Shown here one piece after another: positions 6,440 through 15,008 of a stretch of 64,000 bases of DNA. The stretch is from Methylocaldum szegediense. Lineage in GTDB: Bacteria; Pseudomonadota; Gammaproteobacteria; Methylococcales; Methylococcaceae. The DNA lies in contig NZ_OX458333.1 in the NCBI RefSeq assembly GCF_949769195.1, positions 4,684,001 to 4,748,000 on the forward strand. The letters are read 5' to 3'. The position numbers were made by a program, and so were the translations under genes. Below the pieces are notes generated by a model, which had not been told where the DNA came from, did not search any database, and worked only from the letters and a program-made list of their open reading frames with translations. Each line of letters starts with the position of its first letter. Position 1 is the first letter of the stretch.

Positions 6440-8586
6440 ACGATGCAACACCTTTTTCAGGCAAGGTGTTGCATCCAGTTTCCTACAGAAACAGAGCGCA
6501 ACACCTTACGCAAACTACTGAGAATACAGACTTTAACTCATTTCCGGGTGATGGGGACGTTTGGTTATCCACTCAAGAAGCTGTTGCATTACTTGGAGTG
6601 GATAAGAGCACTGTAAAGCGACGAATTGATAGCGGAAAGCTCGATGCAAGGAGGGTAAAGGGGAATGGTGGTTGGCAATACCGCATTCCTTTATCCAGTC
6701 TTCCTCAGGAAGCCAAAGCAAAGTGGATTTTGGAGAAGGCACGGCAGGAGGTCGAGAAGCTCGGCGATTCGCGCGAATGGGCCGAGCGTGTCAACGCCGA
6801 ACAGCGGGACATCGCACGGAAAGAAGCCGCGGCCGGAAAGATTCCGGAAAGGGTGAAGCTGGAACCCGTTCCGGTCAACGACGAGGAGGCGCAAGAGCTT
6901 TGGGATCGTTACGACCGAGCGCCGGCCGGCTGCAAGCGCGAAGCCCAAGAGCGCTTAAAGATCCTCAGAGCCTACGAAGACCTCGAATTCCAGGGCACGC
7001 CAAAGACCGAAATCGCCCAGCTCATTCGGGCCGAATTCGGCATCTCGGGACCTACGCTGTGGCGTCTTCGGGAGTTGGTCAAAGGCCAACCTCGGAACGT
7101 TTGGCTACCGTTGCTGATGCCCAAGTGGAAAGGCCGCACCGCACAGGCTGAGTTTACCGAAGCCGCTTGGGAATTCATCAAGGAAGACTGGGGGCGGTTG
7201 AGCAATCCCAACATCGCGGATTGTTACCGGCGCGCTCAAAAGCTCGCGCGGGAACGTGGGTGGGTGATTCCCAGCCTCGATACCGTGGAACGACGCATCA
7301 ACGCCTTGCCCCATTGGTGGAGAGTCGCGCGGCGGCAAGGTCTCAAAGCCTTGGAGCGGATCTACCCAGCGCAACAGCGCGATTACCGCGGCCTCAAACT
7401 GCATGAAATCTGGTGTGCCGATGGCCGCAAGGCGGACGTCTTTTGCCGCTGGCCGGACGGTACCATCGGCCGGCCGATTATCGTCGCCTGGATCGATGTC
7501 CGAACCCGCGTCTGTCTCGGCTTCGAGATCGGCAAGACGGAAAGCGCCGATTTGATCCGCCTGGCCTTCAAGAAGGCGGCGGAGACCGCTAAAGCCATCC
7601 CCGAAGTTGTCTTGATGGACAACGGGCGCGGTTTTGCCTCGAAGCTGCTGACCGGGGGCGTCCCCAACCGCTACCGGTTCAAGGTCCGGGACGAAGACAT
7701 TCCCGGCATTTTTCCGCTGATGGGAATCGAGGTGTCCTGGGCGACTCCGGACCATGGTCAATCTAAACCTATCGAACCCTGGTGGAGGATACCAGCGGCC
7801 ACAGATCGGCGCCGCGAATGCCAGGGTGCTTACTGCGGCAATCATCCTGATGCCAAGCCCGAAGACTGCGACCCCAAGAACGCCATTCCGATCGAAACCT
7901 ATAAAGTCCTCCTGGCCGAGGATATCGACGCCTACCACGAACGCGCCCATCGCGGCGACGGCATGGACGGCAAAAGCCCAAGGGACGTGTATACGGAACT
8001 GTTGGCTTACACACCCGTACGCCAGCCCACGGCGACACAGCTCCGGCTTTGCTTGTTGGCGGCCGAGGCCATGAAGCCGCACCGGGAAGACGGCAGCTTT
8101 ACGGTGCTCGGCAATCGCTATTGGACGGAGAAGTGCGCCGATCTCCGGCGGGATCGCACCTATGTGCTCCGCTTCAATCCCGAAGACGCCTTGCAGCCGA
8201 TCGCCGTGTACGACGGCGAGAAATTCATCTGCGATGCCCCCTTGATCGAAAAAACCGGTTTCCGCGATCAGCAAGCGGCGAAAGACCATATGCGCGCGAA
8301 CCGACAGTTCGTCAAAAGCAAAAAGCAACAGGCCGCCGCGCAACAAGAGATGTTCCGGGCGGAAAACTGGCTCTCCAAAGACGAAGAATCCATTGACACC
8401 GAAACCGGGGAAATCCGGGGATCGGGCTCAGGGCTGCCAAGTCCGAAAGTGGTCGTGCCGTTACGGCCCGACGTGGATTACACCAAACCTCAACAAGAGG
8501 AGAACGACGATGAAATGAGTATCGAGGAATTTAATCGCCTGCTCGATGAAGGTATGGCGCAGCTAGCGGCCAACCAAGGCGATTGA
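6436..8586 (+). CDS. Mu-type transposase A (DDE recombinase)
   Basis: 716 residues from the ATG at 6436; an apparent upstream extension to 6307 overlaps the Ner-like gene in another frame and is rejected. The N-terminal MuA DNA-binding domain has STQEAVALLGVDKSTVKRRI near residue 40. The catalytic core contains Asp in WCADGRKADVF, Asp in VLMDNGRGFASK and Glu in SKPIEPWWR, matching the DDE triad. A cysteine-containing ECQGAYCG segment follows, then a beta-barrel region and a C-terminal tail that would contact MuB. It pairs phage ends and performs strand transfer. Length is close to that of MuA (663) and its relatives. Confidence 0.93.
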   Translation: MNDATPFSGKVLHPVSYRNRAQHLTQTTENTDFNSFPGDGDVWLSTQEAVALLGVDKSTVKRRIDSGKLDARRVKGNGGWQYRIPLSSLPQEAKAKWILEKARQEVEKLGDSREWAERVNAEQRDIARKEAAAGKIPERVKLEPVPVNDEEAQELWDRYDRAPAGCKREAQERLKILRAYEDLEFQGTPKTEIAQLIRAEFGISGPTLWRLRELVKGQPRNVWLPLLMPKWKGRTAQAEFTEAAWEFIKEDWGRLSNPNIADCYRRAQKLARERGWVIPSLDTVERRINALPHWWRVARRQGLKALERIYPAQQRDYRGLKLHEIWCADGRKADVFCRWPDGTIGRPIIVAWIDVRTRVCLGFEIGKTESADLIRLAFKKAAETAKAIPEVVLMDNGRGFASKLLTGGVPNRYRFKVRDEDIPGIFPLMGIEVSWATPDHGQSKPIEPWWRIPAATDRRRECQGAYCGNHPDAKPEDCDPKNAIPIETYKVLLAEDIDAYHERAHRGDGMDGKSPRDVYTELLAYTPVRQPTATQLRLCLLAAEAMKPHREDGSFTVLGNRYWTEKCADLRRDRTYVLRFNPEDALQPIAVYDGEKFICDAPLIEKTGFRDQQAAKDHMRANRQFVKSKKQQAAAQQEMFRAENWLSKDEESIDTETGEIRGSGSGLPSPKVVVPLRPDVDYTKPQQEENDDEMSIEEFNRLLDEGMAQLAANQGD

Positions 8587-8679
8587 AAGACGTCCGGTTC
8601 CAAGTGACCGCTTGAAACCGGACCAATAGAAACGGCGGCTCGACGGCCGCCAAAACCAAAAAAACGGAGACAATCCTAT

Positions 8680-9648
8680 ATGAAATCATTTGCTTTAGAC
8701 AATAGTGCTATCGATTTATCGCCCCTTCGGGACAAGATCGCCCGATCCGGGGCCAAGCCCTCCCGAATCGCCGTCGAGGCCGGCGTTTCAAGAGCCCTGA
8801 TCGATGCCTTGATGGAACAGGCGGACGAGCCGGGCCTTGAACTTCCGCACGAGCTGATAAACCGCCTGCGGGCCTGGGCTGATGAGATCGAAGCAGGCTC
8901 TTCCACCTTCGACACGGTTGACCCGGAATGGGTGGAAACGCCCACGGCGCAGGAGATCGCCGCCGCTTTGACGTTTGCCGCGCAAACGCCGACCCTCGCG
9001 GTCATTTACGGCGGCGCGGGTGTCGGCAAGACGACCACGTTATGCCAGTTCAGGAGATCAACGCCCAACGTCTGGCTGGTCACTGCGAGCCAGTTTTCCG
9101 TGACGCCCACGGCCATTTTGCAGAAGGTCTCGGAAGCGGTCGATTATTGGGGCGGTCCGTCCCGCACCGATACGCTAGCGAAGGAAGTCATGAACCGCAT
9201 GAGGGACGCCATGGAATATAACAAGAGCAAGGGCCTGCTGATCATTGATGAAGCGCAGCACTTGAATGCTCGCGCGCTCGACGGGCTCCGCTCCCTGCAT
9301 GACGAGACCGGCATCGGTCTGGCGTTCGTCGGGAACGAGACCGTGTTCGCGCGCATGAAAGGCGGCGGGATGAGGGCTGCGGCCTTCGCGCAAATTTATT
9401 CCCGCGTCGGGCGGCGCTTGCACATTACCCAACCGAAGGAGGAAGACGTTGACGTGATCCTGGAATCCTGGGGCATTTCCGGGCGCAAGGAACGCGATTA
9501 GGCGCAGCGCATAGCCTCGTTGCCGGGCGGGTTGCGCCAGTTGGTGCAGCTGATCCGGCAAGCCAAGGTCGCGGCGCAGCACAGCGGCTTGCCGGTTGAC
9601 GTACGCCTCTTGAAAGCGTCCGGCAAATCGCTGGGCATCGGGGAATAG
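8680..9648 (+). pseudogene. MuB-type transposition ATPase with in-frame amber stop
   Basis: The first 273 codons encode an N-terminal helix-turn-helix (SRIAVEAGVSRALIDALM), a AAA ATPase with Walker A GGAGVGKTTT, Walker B LLIIDEAQHL and sensor residues (FVGNE). TAG at 9499-9501 interrupts the frame. Translation would otherwise continue for 48 residues (AQRIASLPGGLRQLVQ..., ending KSLGIGE) to a normal stop at 9646-9648, and that continuation looks like the C-terminal helical domain of MuB. MuB binds target DNA and activates MuA. The ATPase core may still be made, but the truncated end is the part that usually contacts DNA and MuA. Confidence 0.85.
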
Positions 9649-9662
9649 GGGAGGGCGGCGTC

Positions 9663-10160
9663 ATGAACCATTACGCAACAGAACAGGCCCGCTTATTCCG
9701 GATTCTCCATTTCGCCGTCCAAATCAATCAAAGGGAAGGCATCGATATCGCCGGCTGGATCTTCCGCACCTATCCGGATTCGCGGTATTCAACCCTGACC
9801 GATGGCGAGCTGCGCGAAATTCTCACCCATTTAACCGGGGCGGGTTTTCTCGGGCATTTTGTCCGAGGGGCATCGGGTTGGGATCGCCCGACCGCGGAAC
9901 AACAGGAGACGCTCGAAGCCGTCTTGCAGGAATTGGGCTGGAACGGTACGGGCGATCCTCGCTTGATAGCCCTGGCCCGGCAGGTCGCCGGCGTCGATCA
10001 CGTTCGCTTTCTCACGCGCTGGGACCTGGATCGTGTCTTGCGCCGGCTTAGGTCGAAGTGCCGACAGCGAAACGCGGCAAAGGCCAAGAGGCTTCAGAGA
10101 AGACGCACCTTGGATGGACGGAAGCCGAATGACTATTCGGCAACGGGGGTGTCGGTATGA
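9663..10160 (+). CDS. Prophage protein, possibly GemA/gp16-like
   Basis: 165 residues. The C-terminal segment DPRLIALARQVAGVDHVRFLTRWDLDRVLRRLR resembles the end of GemA/gp16 proteins of Mu-like phages (locus regulators near early genes), followed by a basic tail RQRNAAKAKRLQRRR. The N-terminal 80 residues have no motif I can name. It is 14 bp downstream of the MuB frame and overlaps the next ORF by 4 nt, so it belongs to the early operon. The GemA assignment is tentative. Confidence 0.55.
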   Translation: MNHYATEQARLFRILHFAVQINQREGIDIAGWIFRTYPDSRYSTLTDGELREILTHLTGAGFLGHFVRGASGWDRPTAEQQETLEAVLQELGWNGTGDPRLIALARQVAGVDHVRFLTRWDLDRVLRRLRSKCRQRNAAKAKRLQRRRTLDGRKPNDYSATGVSV

Positions 10161-10588
10161 AAGTCCGCATCAGAACCCACGAGGGGCCATTTGAGGCTCA
10201 GCTGGATTATTCGCACGGACCGGAACCGGTCGTCGCGGCAAACGGCAAACTCTACGATCAGGTTAATTTCTGGGGCGGGAGTGTGATCGTTGAGGACGCG
10301 ACCGCCGAAGAGTTGGAGGCTTTGAAAAAGGCCGGCTATTTTCCGAAGAAAAAGCCGGACCCACGAGACGAGCGAATCGATCAATATCGGAAGCTGATTG
10401 ATCAATCGTACTGGAAGGTAAACAAGATCAAGGCTTTGGCATGGGCTTCCTGTCAACTGTTGGTCTCCAACTCCGATTTGTCCATCGATGATGAGGAGCT
10501 TCAAACCCGCGTTTCAGACATTCTCGAAGTTATTCACGACTTGTCTGAGGGAGTTATCGACAGCTTGGGTAGCGAGGTGTCAGCTTAA
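10157..10588 (+). CDS. Hypothetical prophage protein
   Basis: 143 residues, start coupled to the preceding gene (ATGA). The N-terminal half is beta-rich (VRIRTHEGPFEAQLDY). A lysine/proline linker (PKKKPDPRDERIDQY) leads into a helical C-terminus. No family is recognised. Position in the early operon is the only functional clue. Confidence 0.7.
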   Translation: MKVRIRTHEGPFEAQLDYSHGPEPVVAANGKLYDQVNFWGGSVIVEDATAEELEALKKAGYFPKKKPDPRDERIDQYRKLIDQSYWKVNKIKALAWASCQLLVSNSDLSIDDEELQTRVSDILEVIHDLSEGVIDSLGSEVSA

Positions 10589-10609
10589 GCGCAAGGATTA
10601 TGCCGCAAG

Positions 10610-10690
10610 CCGGTCGCAGGAACTGCGAAACCGGGGCCTAGCCCCGGTCGCCCAAGGGCGGCGCCTTGGGCCTGATGAGCAGCCGATATA
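10610..10690 (+). ncRNA. Structured RNA candidate, omega-RNA-like
   Basis: Two adjacent perfect 8-bp hairpins: accggggc-cta-gccccggt (10630-10648) and gcccaagg-gcggcg-ccttgggc (10650-10671). They are preceded by ggaactgcgaaa and followed by tgatgagcagcc. There is no T-run, so it is not a terminator. IscB loci carry an omega-RNA directly upstream of iscB, and an iscB C-terminal remnant begins about 230 bp downstream, so this may be its scaffold. The assignment is inferred from position and overall look only. Confidence 0.35.
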
Positions 10691-10718
10691 GACCTGTTTT
10701 CGAGTAAGGGGCATTCCA

Positions 10719-10907
10719 ATGTATGCAGTACGAATTACCCAGCGGGATTTTGTCGCCGGGACGGAGATTACCAAGATATGCAGAGCCAGATTCAAAACCG
10801 AAGCCGGCGCGAGAAAACGGGCGGCGGCATTGAGTTATTCCTGCGCTCCGGACGGTAAGACCAAGGTGAGCGAGGTGATTGCTGACGTCATTCGGCTTGA
10901 AAACTGA
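10719..10907 (+). CDS. Hypothetical small prophage protein
   Basis: 62 residues with an AAGGGG about 10 nt before the ATG. Basic, with MYAVRITQRDF at the start and ARFKTEAGARKRAAALSY in the middle. No family is recognised. It lies between the double hairpin and the IscB remnant and may have inserted into, or replaced, the 5' part of an iscB gene. Confidence 0.55.
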   Translation: MYAVRITQRDFVAGTEITKICRARFKTEAGARKRAAALSYSCAPDGKTKVSEVIADVIRLEN

Positions 10908-10918
10908 ACTCTTTTTCG

Positions 10919-11218
10919 ATGTTGAAGCGCTCCGCCATCAGCACCGCGATTCACTCGTTCGGCCTACCAACCGGCTTTTGGTCGGGTGGGTGCACCATGT
11001 TCAATCGAGCAACACGCGATCCCAAAGATCACTGGATGGACGCGGCATGTGTGGGCGAAACCGGTGCAGCGGTGCACATCTCCGAAGGTTTCCGGCCGAT
11101 CCTGACAAAAGCCACGGGGCACGGCATTCAGCAAGTCGTGCGGACCAACCGATGCTGTTTCCACAATGCCCAGGAGCTTGGTTGGGCGTCTTCCGCCGGA
11201 TCGCGGCAAACCGATTGA
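10919..11218 (+). pseudogene. IscB C-terminal remnant (RuvC-III and target-interacting region)
   Basis: A 99-codon ORF. From residue ~14 it reads FGLPTGFWSGGCTMFNRATR, then KDHWMDAACVGETGAAVHI and LTKATGHGIQQVVRTNRCCF. This matches the C-terminal segment of IscB RNA-guided nucleases, where the RuvC-III motif is HxxDAACVG and an ATG(H/R)GxRQ..R..KYGF-type stretch follows. The RRXRR, bridge helix, RuvC-I/II and HNH parts are missing. The RuvC-III His and Asp are retained. It is most likely a decayed fragment; a domesticated small protein starting at an internal Met (residue 27) is possible. Confidence 0.72.
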
Positions 11219-11228
11219 GGAGGTTGTC

Positions 11229-11486
11229 ATGGCTCGCCCTCCGAACGTCAAGACGAAAACCCCACGCGAGGCTTCAGCGAATCACCCCAGGTCCGCAAAG
11301 CGGGCAATCGCCGCATTTTGTTACCGGTGCATGGGCGGCGAAGATACGAACCATCCGAATATCGTTAAGGCCATGGTGAGAGACTGCGAATCGACCGATT
11401 GCCCCCTATGGAAGTTCCGAGGATTTCAACGGGTGACAACAAAGGGCAAGGGGATTGCTCCGAGGGGCAAAAGTAAACCCATTTAA
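11229..11486 (+). CDS. Small cysteine-rich prophage protein
   Basis: 85 residues from an ATG at 11229 with GGAGG 5 nt upstream. The core is AIAAFCYRCMGGED followed by VRDCESTDCPLWKFRGF, a C-x2-C ... C-x4-C pattern that could bind one zinc. Similar small proteins occur in many phages and prophages, function unknown. The N-terminus is basic. It is the last gene before the terminator at 11531. Confidence 0.75.
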   Translation: MARPPNVKTKTPREASANHPRSAKRAIAAFCYRCMGGEDTNHPNIVKAMVRDCESTDCPLWKFRGFQRVTTKGKGIAPRGKSKPI

Positions 11487-11530
11487 ATGGATTTAAATTT
11501 TTCCAAAACACGCGGAATTGGAACGTTCCG

Positions 11531-11560
11531 GGCCACCTTAACGGGCGGCCTATTTTTTTT
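11531..11560 (+). terminator. Intrinsic terminator of the prophage early operon
   Basis: ggccacc (11531-11537) pairs with ggcggcc (11544-11550), one mismatch, 6-nt loop, followed by tatttttttt. It closes the transcription unit that begins at the Ner-like gene. Confidence 0.75.
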
Positions 11561-11851
11561 GCTCTACGCGCCTCTCGTTCAGCCGGCCCACAGTGCCCGG
11601 CGCAAATGATCCCCGATCATATCCAGAACGGCATACAGATCATCCTGCACCAATCGCCCGGCTCGGTGGCCAAGAGGCCGCAGCAAGGTGCTCCATGAAA
11701 GCCGCCTTTAAACTGGCTTCAATCGCTCGGTGCAAGGGAAGGTTGTTGATATCCTGGTCTTGCGGCAAGCTTCGCTTCCTAGATTTGAGTAATCGCCACT
11801 GAACCTGTTCACCCTTAACCTTTCTTGTCATTTCGCGTGAAATCCCACCAA
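11561..11851. other. Prophage interval without a confident gene
   Basis: Small ORFs exist on both strands. On the minus strand 11640-11831 encodes 63 residues, and an overlapping open frame contains LVQDDLYAVLDMIGDHLRRAL and looks like real coding sequence shifted by one frame. A decayed minus-strand gene is therefore possible. I cannot name it. Confidence 0.35.
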
Positions 11852-12112
11852 ATGACGGATTATCGCGCTAAAGTTCTTGTTGAATGGCGCCGGCAGCATC
11901 GCCGGGGGACGCCGTCACTCCTGGAAGTCGATCAAGAGCTCCGCGCCTATGTCGATCGGGAAATCGTCCAGCGAACTTTCGCGGACTTGGCCTTGATGAT
12001 TCGCGAGACTTTCGGTCCCGAGCGATCAATATCAAAGTCGTCCCTGGGCCGCTATTGGCGCCGGCACAAAGATCGCCTACTTGCTATGGGCGGCGACAAA
12101 AGCGGTTTCTGA
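11852..12112 (+). CDS. Hypothetical prophage protein, possible helix-turn-helix
   Basis: 86 residues from the ATG at 11852; a TTG at 11825 gives a longer version. The segment FADLALMIRETFGPERSISKSSLGRYWRRHKDRL looks like a DNA-binding helix-turn-helix and recalls gp27/DUF3486 proteins of Mu-like phages, although those are longer. The gap 12113-12338 that follows holds no clear gene. Confidence 0.5.
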   Translation: MTDYRAKVLVEWRRQHRRGTPSLLEVDQELRAYVDREIVQRTFADLALMIRETFGPERSISKSSLGRYWRRHKDRLLAMGGDKSGF

Positions 12113-12338
12113 TGCTCCGACTGGCGTTCTCTCAAAACCGATAAAACCCCGTTTAAATCTGGGGCTCCCGCGGCTTTAGGGTACTCAAAAACGGCTTTCA
12201 CGCCCATTTTTGCCGATTCGCGAGCCTCTGAGAGCGTCGTAGACAAGCGTAGAGCGCCAGAAAGCATGTAGCCTCATCGAGTGTTTCCGGCACTCCCAGC
12301 CATTCCATTCGCAAACTGAGTTCTGGTAAAGGGCGAAC

Positions 12339-12851
12339 ATGACAAACGATAGGAATTTCGAACTCGGCATTCTTCAGGCCCGCTATGCGTTTGCGGCGCT
12401 CATCCGCGAGATCGGCGGCGATGTCGCATCGATCCGCGCGGCGGCCAACGAGCCCGGCGCACACGCCTTGCGCGCGATCCATGCTGGATCGATAGCGCTC
12501 TGTAATCGGCTGGATGAGGCGTTCACGCTCGCGGATGAGGTTGTGACGGCGCCGCAGCAGCAGAATAGCTTTGATGCTGGACTCGCTGCCGGCTATCTCT
12601 GTTTGGCGGAATTCATTGCGGACTTGCAGACCGAACTGCGGCAGATCCGCGCGTGCTTGTCGGCCGACGACGGCGGGCCGGTTCAGGATCCCGGGCAGAT
12701 CCGCGCCAGCGCAGCCGCCGTTGTTGAGCGCTTCGATGTCGAAAAGCAGCGCATAAATGCGCTGATCAAAGAGGCGGAGGCGGCTGAATCCCTGGGCGCT
12801 CGCCTCAAACGCTGGCTAGGTGTGCGGTCCACTGGACATGCAGGGGGTTAA
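12339..12851 (+). CDS. Hypothetical prophage protein, helical
   Basis: 170 residues, mostly alpha-helical and alanine-rich (LIREIGGDVASIRAAANEPG, later QRINALIKEAEAAESLGARL). No signal peptide or family recognised. It ends 1 bp before the next gene, suggesting co-expression in the mid/late region. Confidence 0.65.
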   Translation: MTNDRNFELGILQARYAFAALIREIGGDVASIRAAANEPGAHALRAIHAGSIALCNRLDEAFTLADEVVTAPQQQNSFDAGLAAGYLCLAEFIADLQTELRQIRACLSADDGGPVQDPGQIRASAAAVVERFDVEKQRINALIKEAEAAESLGARLKRWLGVRSTGHAGG

Positions 12852-12852
12852 C

Positions 12853-13371
12853 ATGATCGAGGACTTGATGCTTGCGGCGTTTTTCGGCGGTTGGATCGGC
12901 TGGGCCATTGCGGCCCGCCGACAGGGGTGGTCGCTGATCATCCAGATCGGCGGGGGCTTGTTGGTTGGGGCCGCTTTCATGTTGATTCCGGGGGCATTTC
13001 GGCCGTGGCCCAACTCCGTTCCGGCGTCACTGGAGGCCGCCGGCCTGGTGGGCCGCCCCTGGAATGAAGCGGAGGCGCGGCTCGCGGCGCGCATAACCGC
13101 GCAGGCTCTGGAGCAGATGGAGGCCGAGCTAAAACACGCGGATCGTACCGGCGATCACGCGTTGGCGCTGGCATTGATGGACGATCTACGCACCAACCTG
13201 ATTGAATGGAACGATCAGCCGGAAAATGGCGCCGCTGCGGCCTATCGGGCGTGTCATCTGGCTGCGGCTCACGCCGCCGGGTGCGTGGTGGATATTGCGC
13301 GCGGCGGGTACTGCACGAGCGTACCTCGGTTCGAGGCAACCCTGAGCGACTGCCGCCAGCTAACCGAGTGA
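12853..13371 (+). CDS. Putative prophage membrane protein
   Basis: 172 residues from the ATG at 12853, with an AGGGGG ribosome-binding site just upstream. Two hydrophobic stretches near the N-terminus (LMLAAFFGGWIGWAIAA and LIIQIGGGLLVGAAFMLI) look like a membrane hairpin; the rest is a soluble helical domain with several cysteines near the end. Position before Mor recalls lysis genes of Mu, so a holin-like role is conceivable but unproven. Confidence 0.6.
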   Translation: MIEDLMLAAFFGGWIGWAIAARRQGWSLIIQIGGGLLVGAAFMLIPGAFRPWPNSVPASLEAAGLVGRPWNEAEARLAARITAQALEQMEAELKHADRTGDHALALALMDDLRTNLIEWNDQPENGAAAAYRACHLAAAHAAGCVVDIARGGYCTSVPRFEATLSDCRQLTE

Positions 13372-13522
13372 TTTGGAGATCCAGTCGATTTTTCGATAAG
13401 ATCGCGTTCCCCACAGCCGGCTCCCCGCCGGCTTTTCTTTGCCCCTGAATCTGTTCAGTCTTAATCCACCCGTCTTTTGGGTGAACAATTTCCGCCTGAA
13501 AGAGTAACGGCGGAGAACGCGT

Positions 13523-14014
13523 TTGTTTTGTCCCACGTGCTTCCAGAAGGTCAACGTCGAGCTTCAGCGCGAACTCGTGCTCGACTTCGAACAACTGCCT
13601 GGTGTCCTGCAGGAAATAGCCTCCCTGATTGGTCCGGAAAACGCGATGAAAATCGCGCAAACCTACGGCGGAGTCCGGCTCTACGTGCCCAAGCGCATGA
13701 AGCCGGATCATCCGTTGGCCGAACTGGTGGGATTCGAGAACGCGTGTGCGTTGTCGACGGCACTCGGCGGCCTGGCGCACCTCTACATTCCGCAGTCACA
13801 TGTACTGATCCTGGAAGCCCGCAAACGAGCCATTCTGAACGATCGATCTCAGGGAATGAGTATTCGAGAGCTGGCGCTGAAATATCGGCTCGCCGAAAGG
13901 CACATTCATACCATCCAAAAGGCCGCCCTCAAAGCGGACCTTGCCGCCGCCCGGCTCGCTCAAGAAACCTTAACAACCACCAACCTCTCAAAGGAAGACC
14001 GTCATGACCGATAA
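13523..14014 (+). CDS. mor: Mor-family transcription activator
   Basis: 163 residues. The core is LIGPENAMKIAQTYGGVRLYVPK, the Mor/C dimerisation and beta-strand signature, followed by a C-terminal helix-turn-helix (QGMSIRELALKYRLAERHIHTIQ). Mor switches on middle transcription in Mu. The only in-frame start after the stop at 13505 is a TTG at 13523, with GGAGA about 8 nt upstream; it gives the unusual N-terminus MFCPTC. It overlaps the next gene by 11 nt. Apart from the start, the domain is complete. Confidence 0.85.
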   Translation: MFCPTCFQKVNVELQRELVLDFEQLPGVLQEIASLIGPENAMKIAQTYGGVRLYVPKRMKPDHPLAELVGFENACALSTALGGLAHLYIPQSHVLILEARKRAILNDRSQGMSIRELALKYRLAERHIHTIQKAALKADLAAARLAQETLTTTNLSKEDRHDR

Positions 14015-14867
14015 AACCCTCCTCGAACAAGCCGCCAAGCGGCGCGAATTCGACAGCCAAATCAACGCGCTGAGAAAACAGCTGGACACCGCTAAATCCA
14101 ATCAGTTCAGAGCGCAGCAAGCGAAGCGCGAGGCGAACAATGTCGTCATCGGCTACAGCCCGGAGAATGTTGCCGAGAACGAGCGCCACCTGCTCACGCA
14201 GGCGCAAGAAAACTTGGCCGCAAAGGAGCGCCTTTTAAAGCAAGCCGAGCAGCAGGTGGCCGACCTCGAAAAACAACTTGCCAAGCTGGAAGCCGATCGG
14301 TCCCAACTCGACCGCTGGGATATCCGGATGCAGGCGGCGCTCGATGATTACCGGGAGGCGCGGGATGCATTCCAAGCCGCAGACCTCGAGGTTCAGCAGC
14401 TCCGAGAACAGGCCGCCAACCTTGCGCCGGATATCAACCGGTTACGGAGCGCCATCGCCACACAGAAAAGCCTGGTGGCGAAAGCCCTGAACAAAACCGA
14501 TCTCGCTAACGCCAAGACCCTTCTCGCCCAACATCAGGCGGAACTGGCCGATTTCGAACAGCTGATGGCCAACCTCAACGCCCGGTTGCCGAAATCGACC
14601 GAAGTCCTGACCGACTGCCGAGACCGAATGGAGAATGCCGAGCGGGCGGTCTGGAGTGCGAAGTTGGATGGCCTCTATGAAGAGTTCAGGCAGCACCAGG
14701 AACTGGTGGACAGCATTTTCGCGGTGTTTGCCAAAGCCCAAACCCGGCTCGGCGCCGGGTCGGTGCGAGCCGCCTTCGCTCCGGTCATCGGCGACTCCTT
14801 CCCGCCGGCCGAACACCTCAAAGAACGGCAGCAGGCGATCGCGGCCGAAATCGGCCTGCTCGATTAA
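14004..14867 (+). CDS. Long coiled-coil prophage protein
   Basis: 287 residues, predominantly charged heptad-like helix from about residue 5 to 215 (for example KERLLKQAEQQVADLEKQLAKLE), then a short globular end (FAPVIGDSFPPAEHL). No catalytic motif. It occupies the place between the activator and the tape measure gene, where tail chaperone-type proteins often sit, but the length and coiled coil do not match those. Function unknown. Confidence 0.7.
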   Translation: MTDKTLLEQAAKRREFDSQINALRKQLDTAKSNQFRAQQAKREANNVVIGYSPENVAENERHLLTQAQENLAAKERLLKQAEQQVADLEKQLAKLEADRSQLDRWDIRMQAALDDYREARDAFQAADLEVQQLREQAANLAPDINRLRSAIATQKSLVAKALNKTDLANAKTLLAQHQAELADFEQLMANLNARLPKSTEVLTDCRDRMENAERAVWSAKLDGLYEEFRQHQELVDSIFAVFAKAQTRLGAGSVRAAFAPVIGDSFPPAEHLKERQQAIAAEIGLLD

Positions 14868-14891
14868 GCCCATAAACGACGAGAGAGCGCA

Positions 14892-15008
14892 ATGACCGAG
14901 ACTGAACTTACACAATTGAACGGTCGGCTGGAAGCCGCCGTCGCGGCGGAACTCTTGGCCGATGACCCCGCCGCGTTGGCCGAATGGCAAAGTTTGGTGG
15001 GACTATGA
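14892..15008 (+). CDS. 38-residue ORF coupled to the tape measure gene
   Basis: MTETELTQLNGRLEAAVAAE followed by LLADDPAALAEWQSLVGL. The ATG follows GAGAGAG, and the stop overlaps the tape measure start (ATGA). Tight coupling and acidic composition resemble the small ORFs (gpE/gp41-type) found before tape measure genes. No similarity can be claimed. Confidence 0.5.
   Translation: MTETELTQLNGRLEAAVAAELLADDPAALAEWQSLVGL

Noticed and set aside
7105-8346. 413-residue ORF on the minus strand
   Set aside because: Lies wholly opposite the MuA transposase frame; composition reflects codon bias of the real gene.
10630-10671. Double hairpin as a terminator
   Set aside because: No T-run follows and the operon appears to continue; kept instead as a structured RNA candidate.
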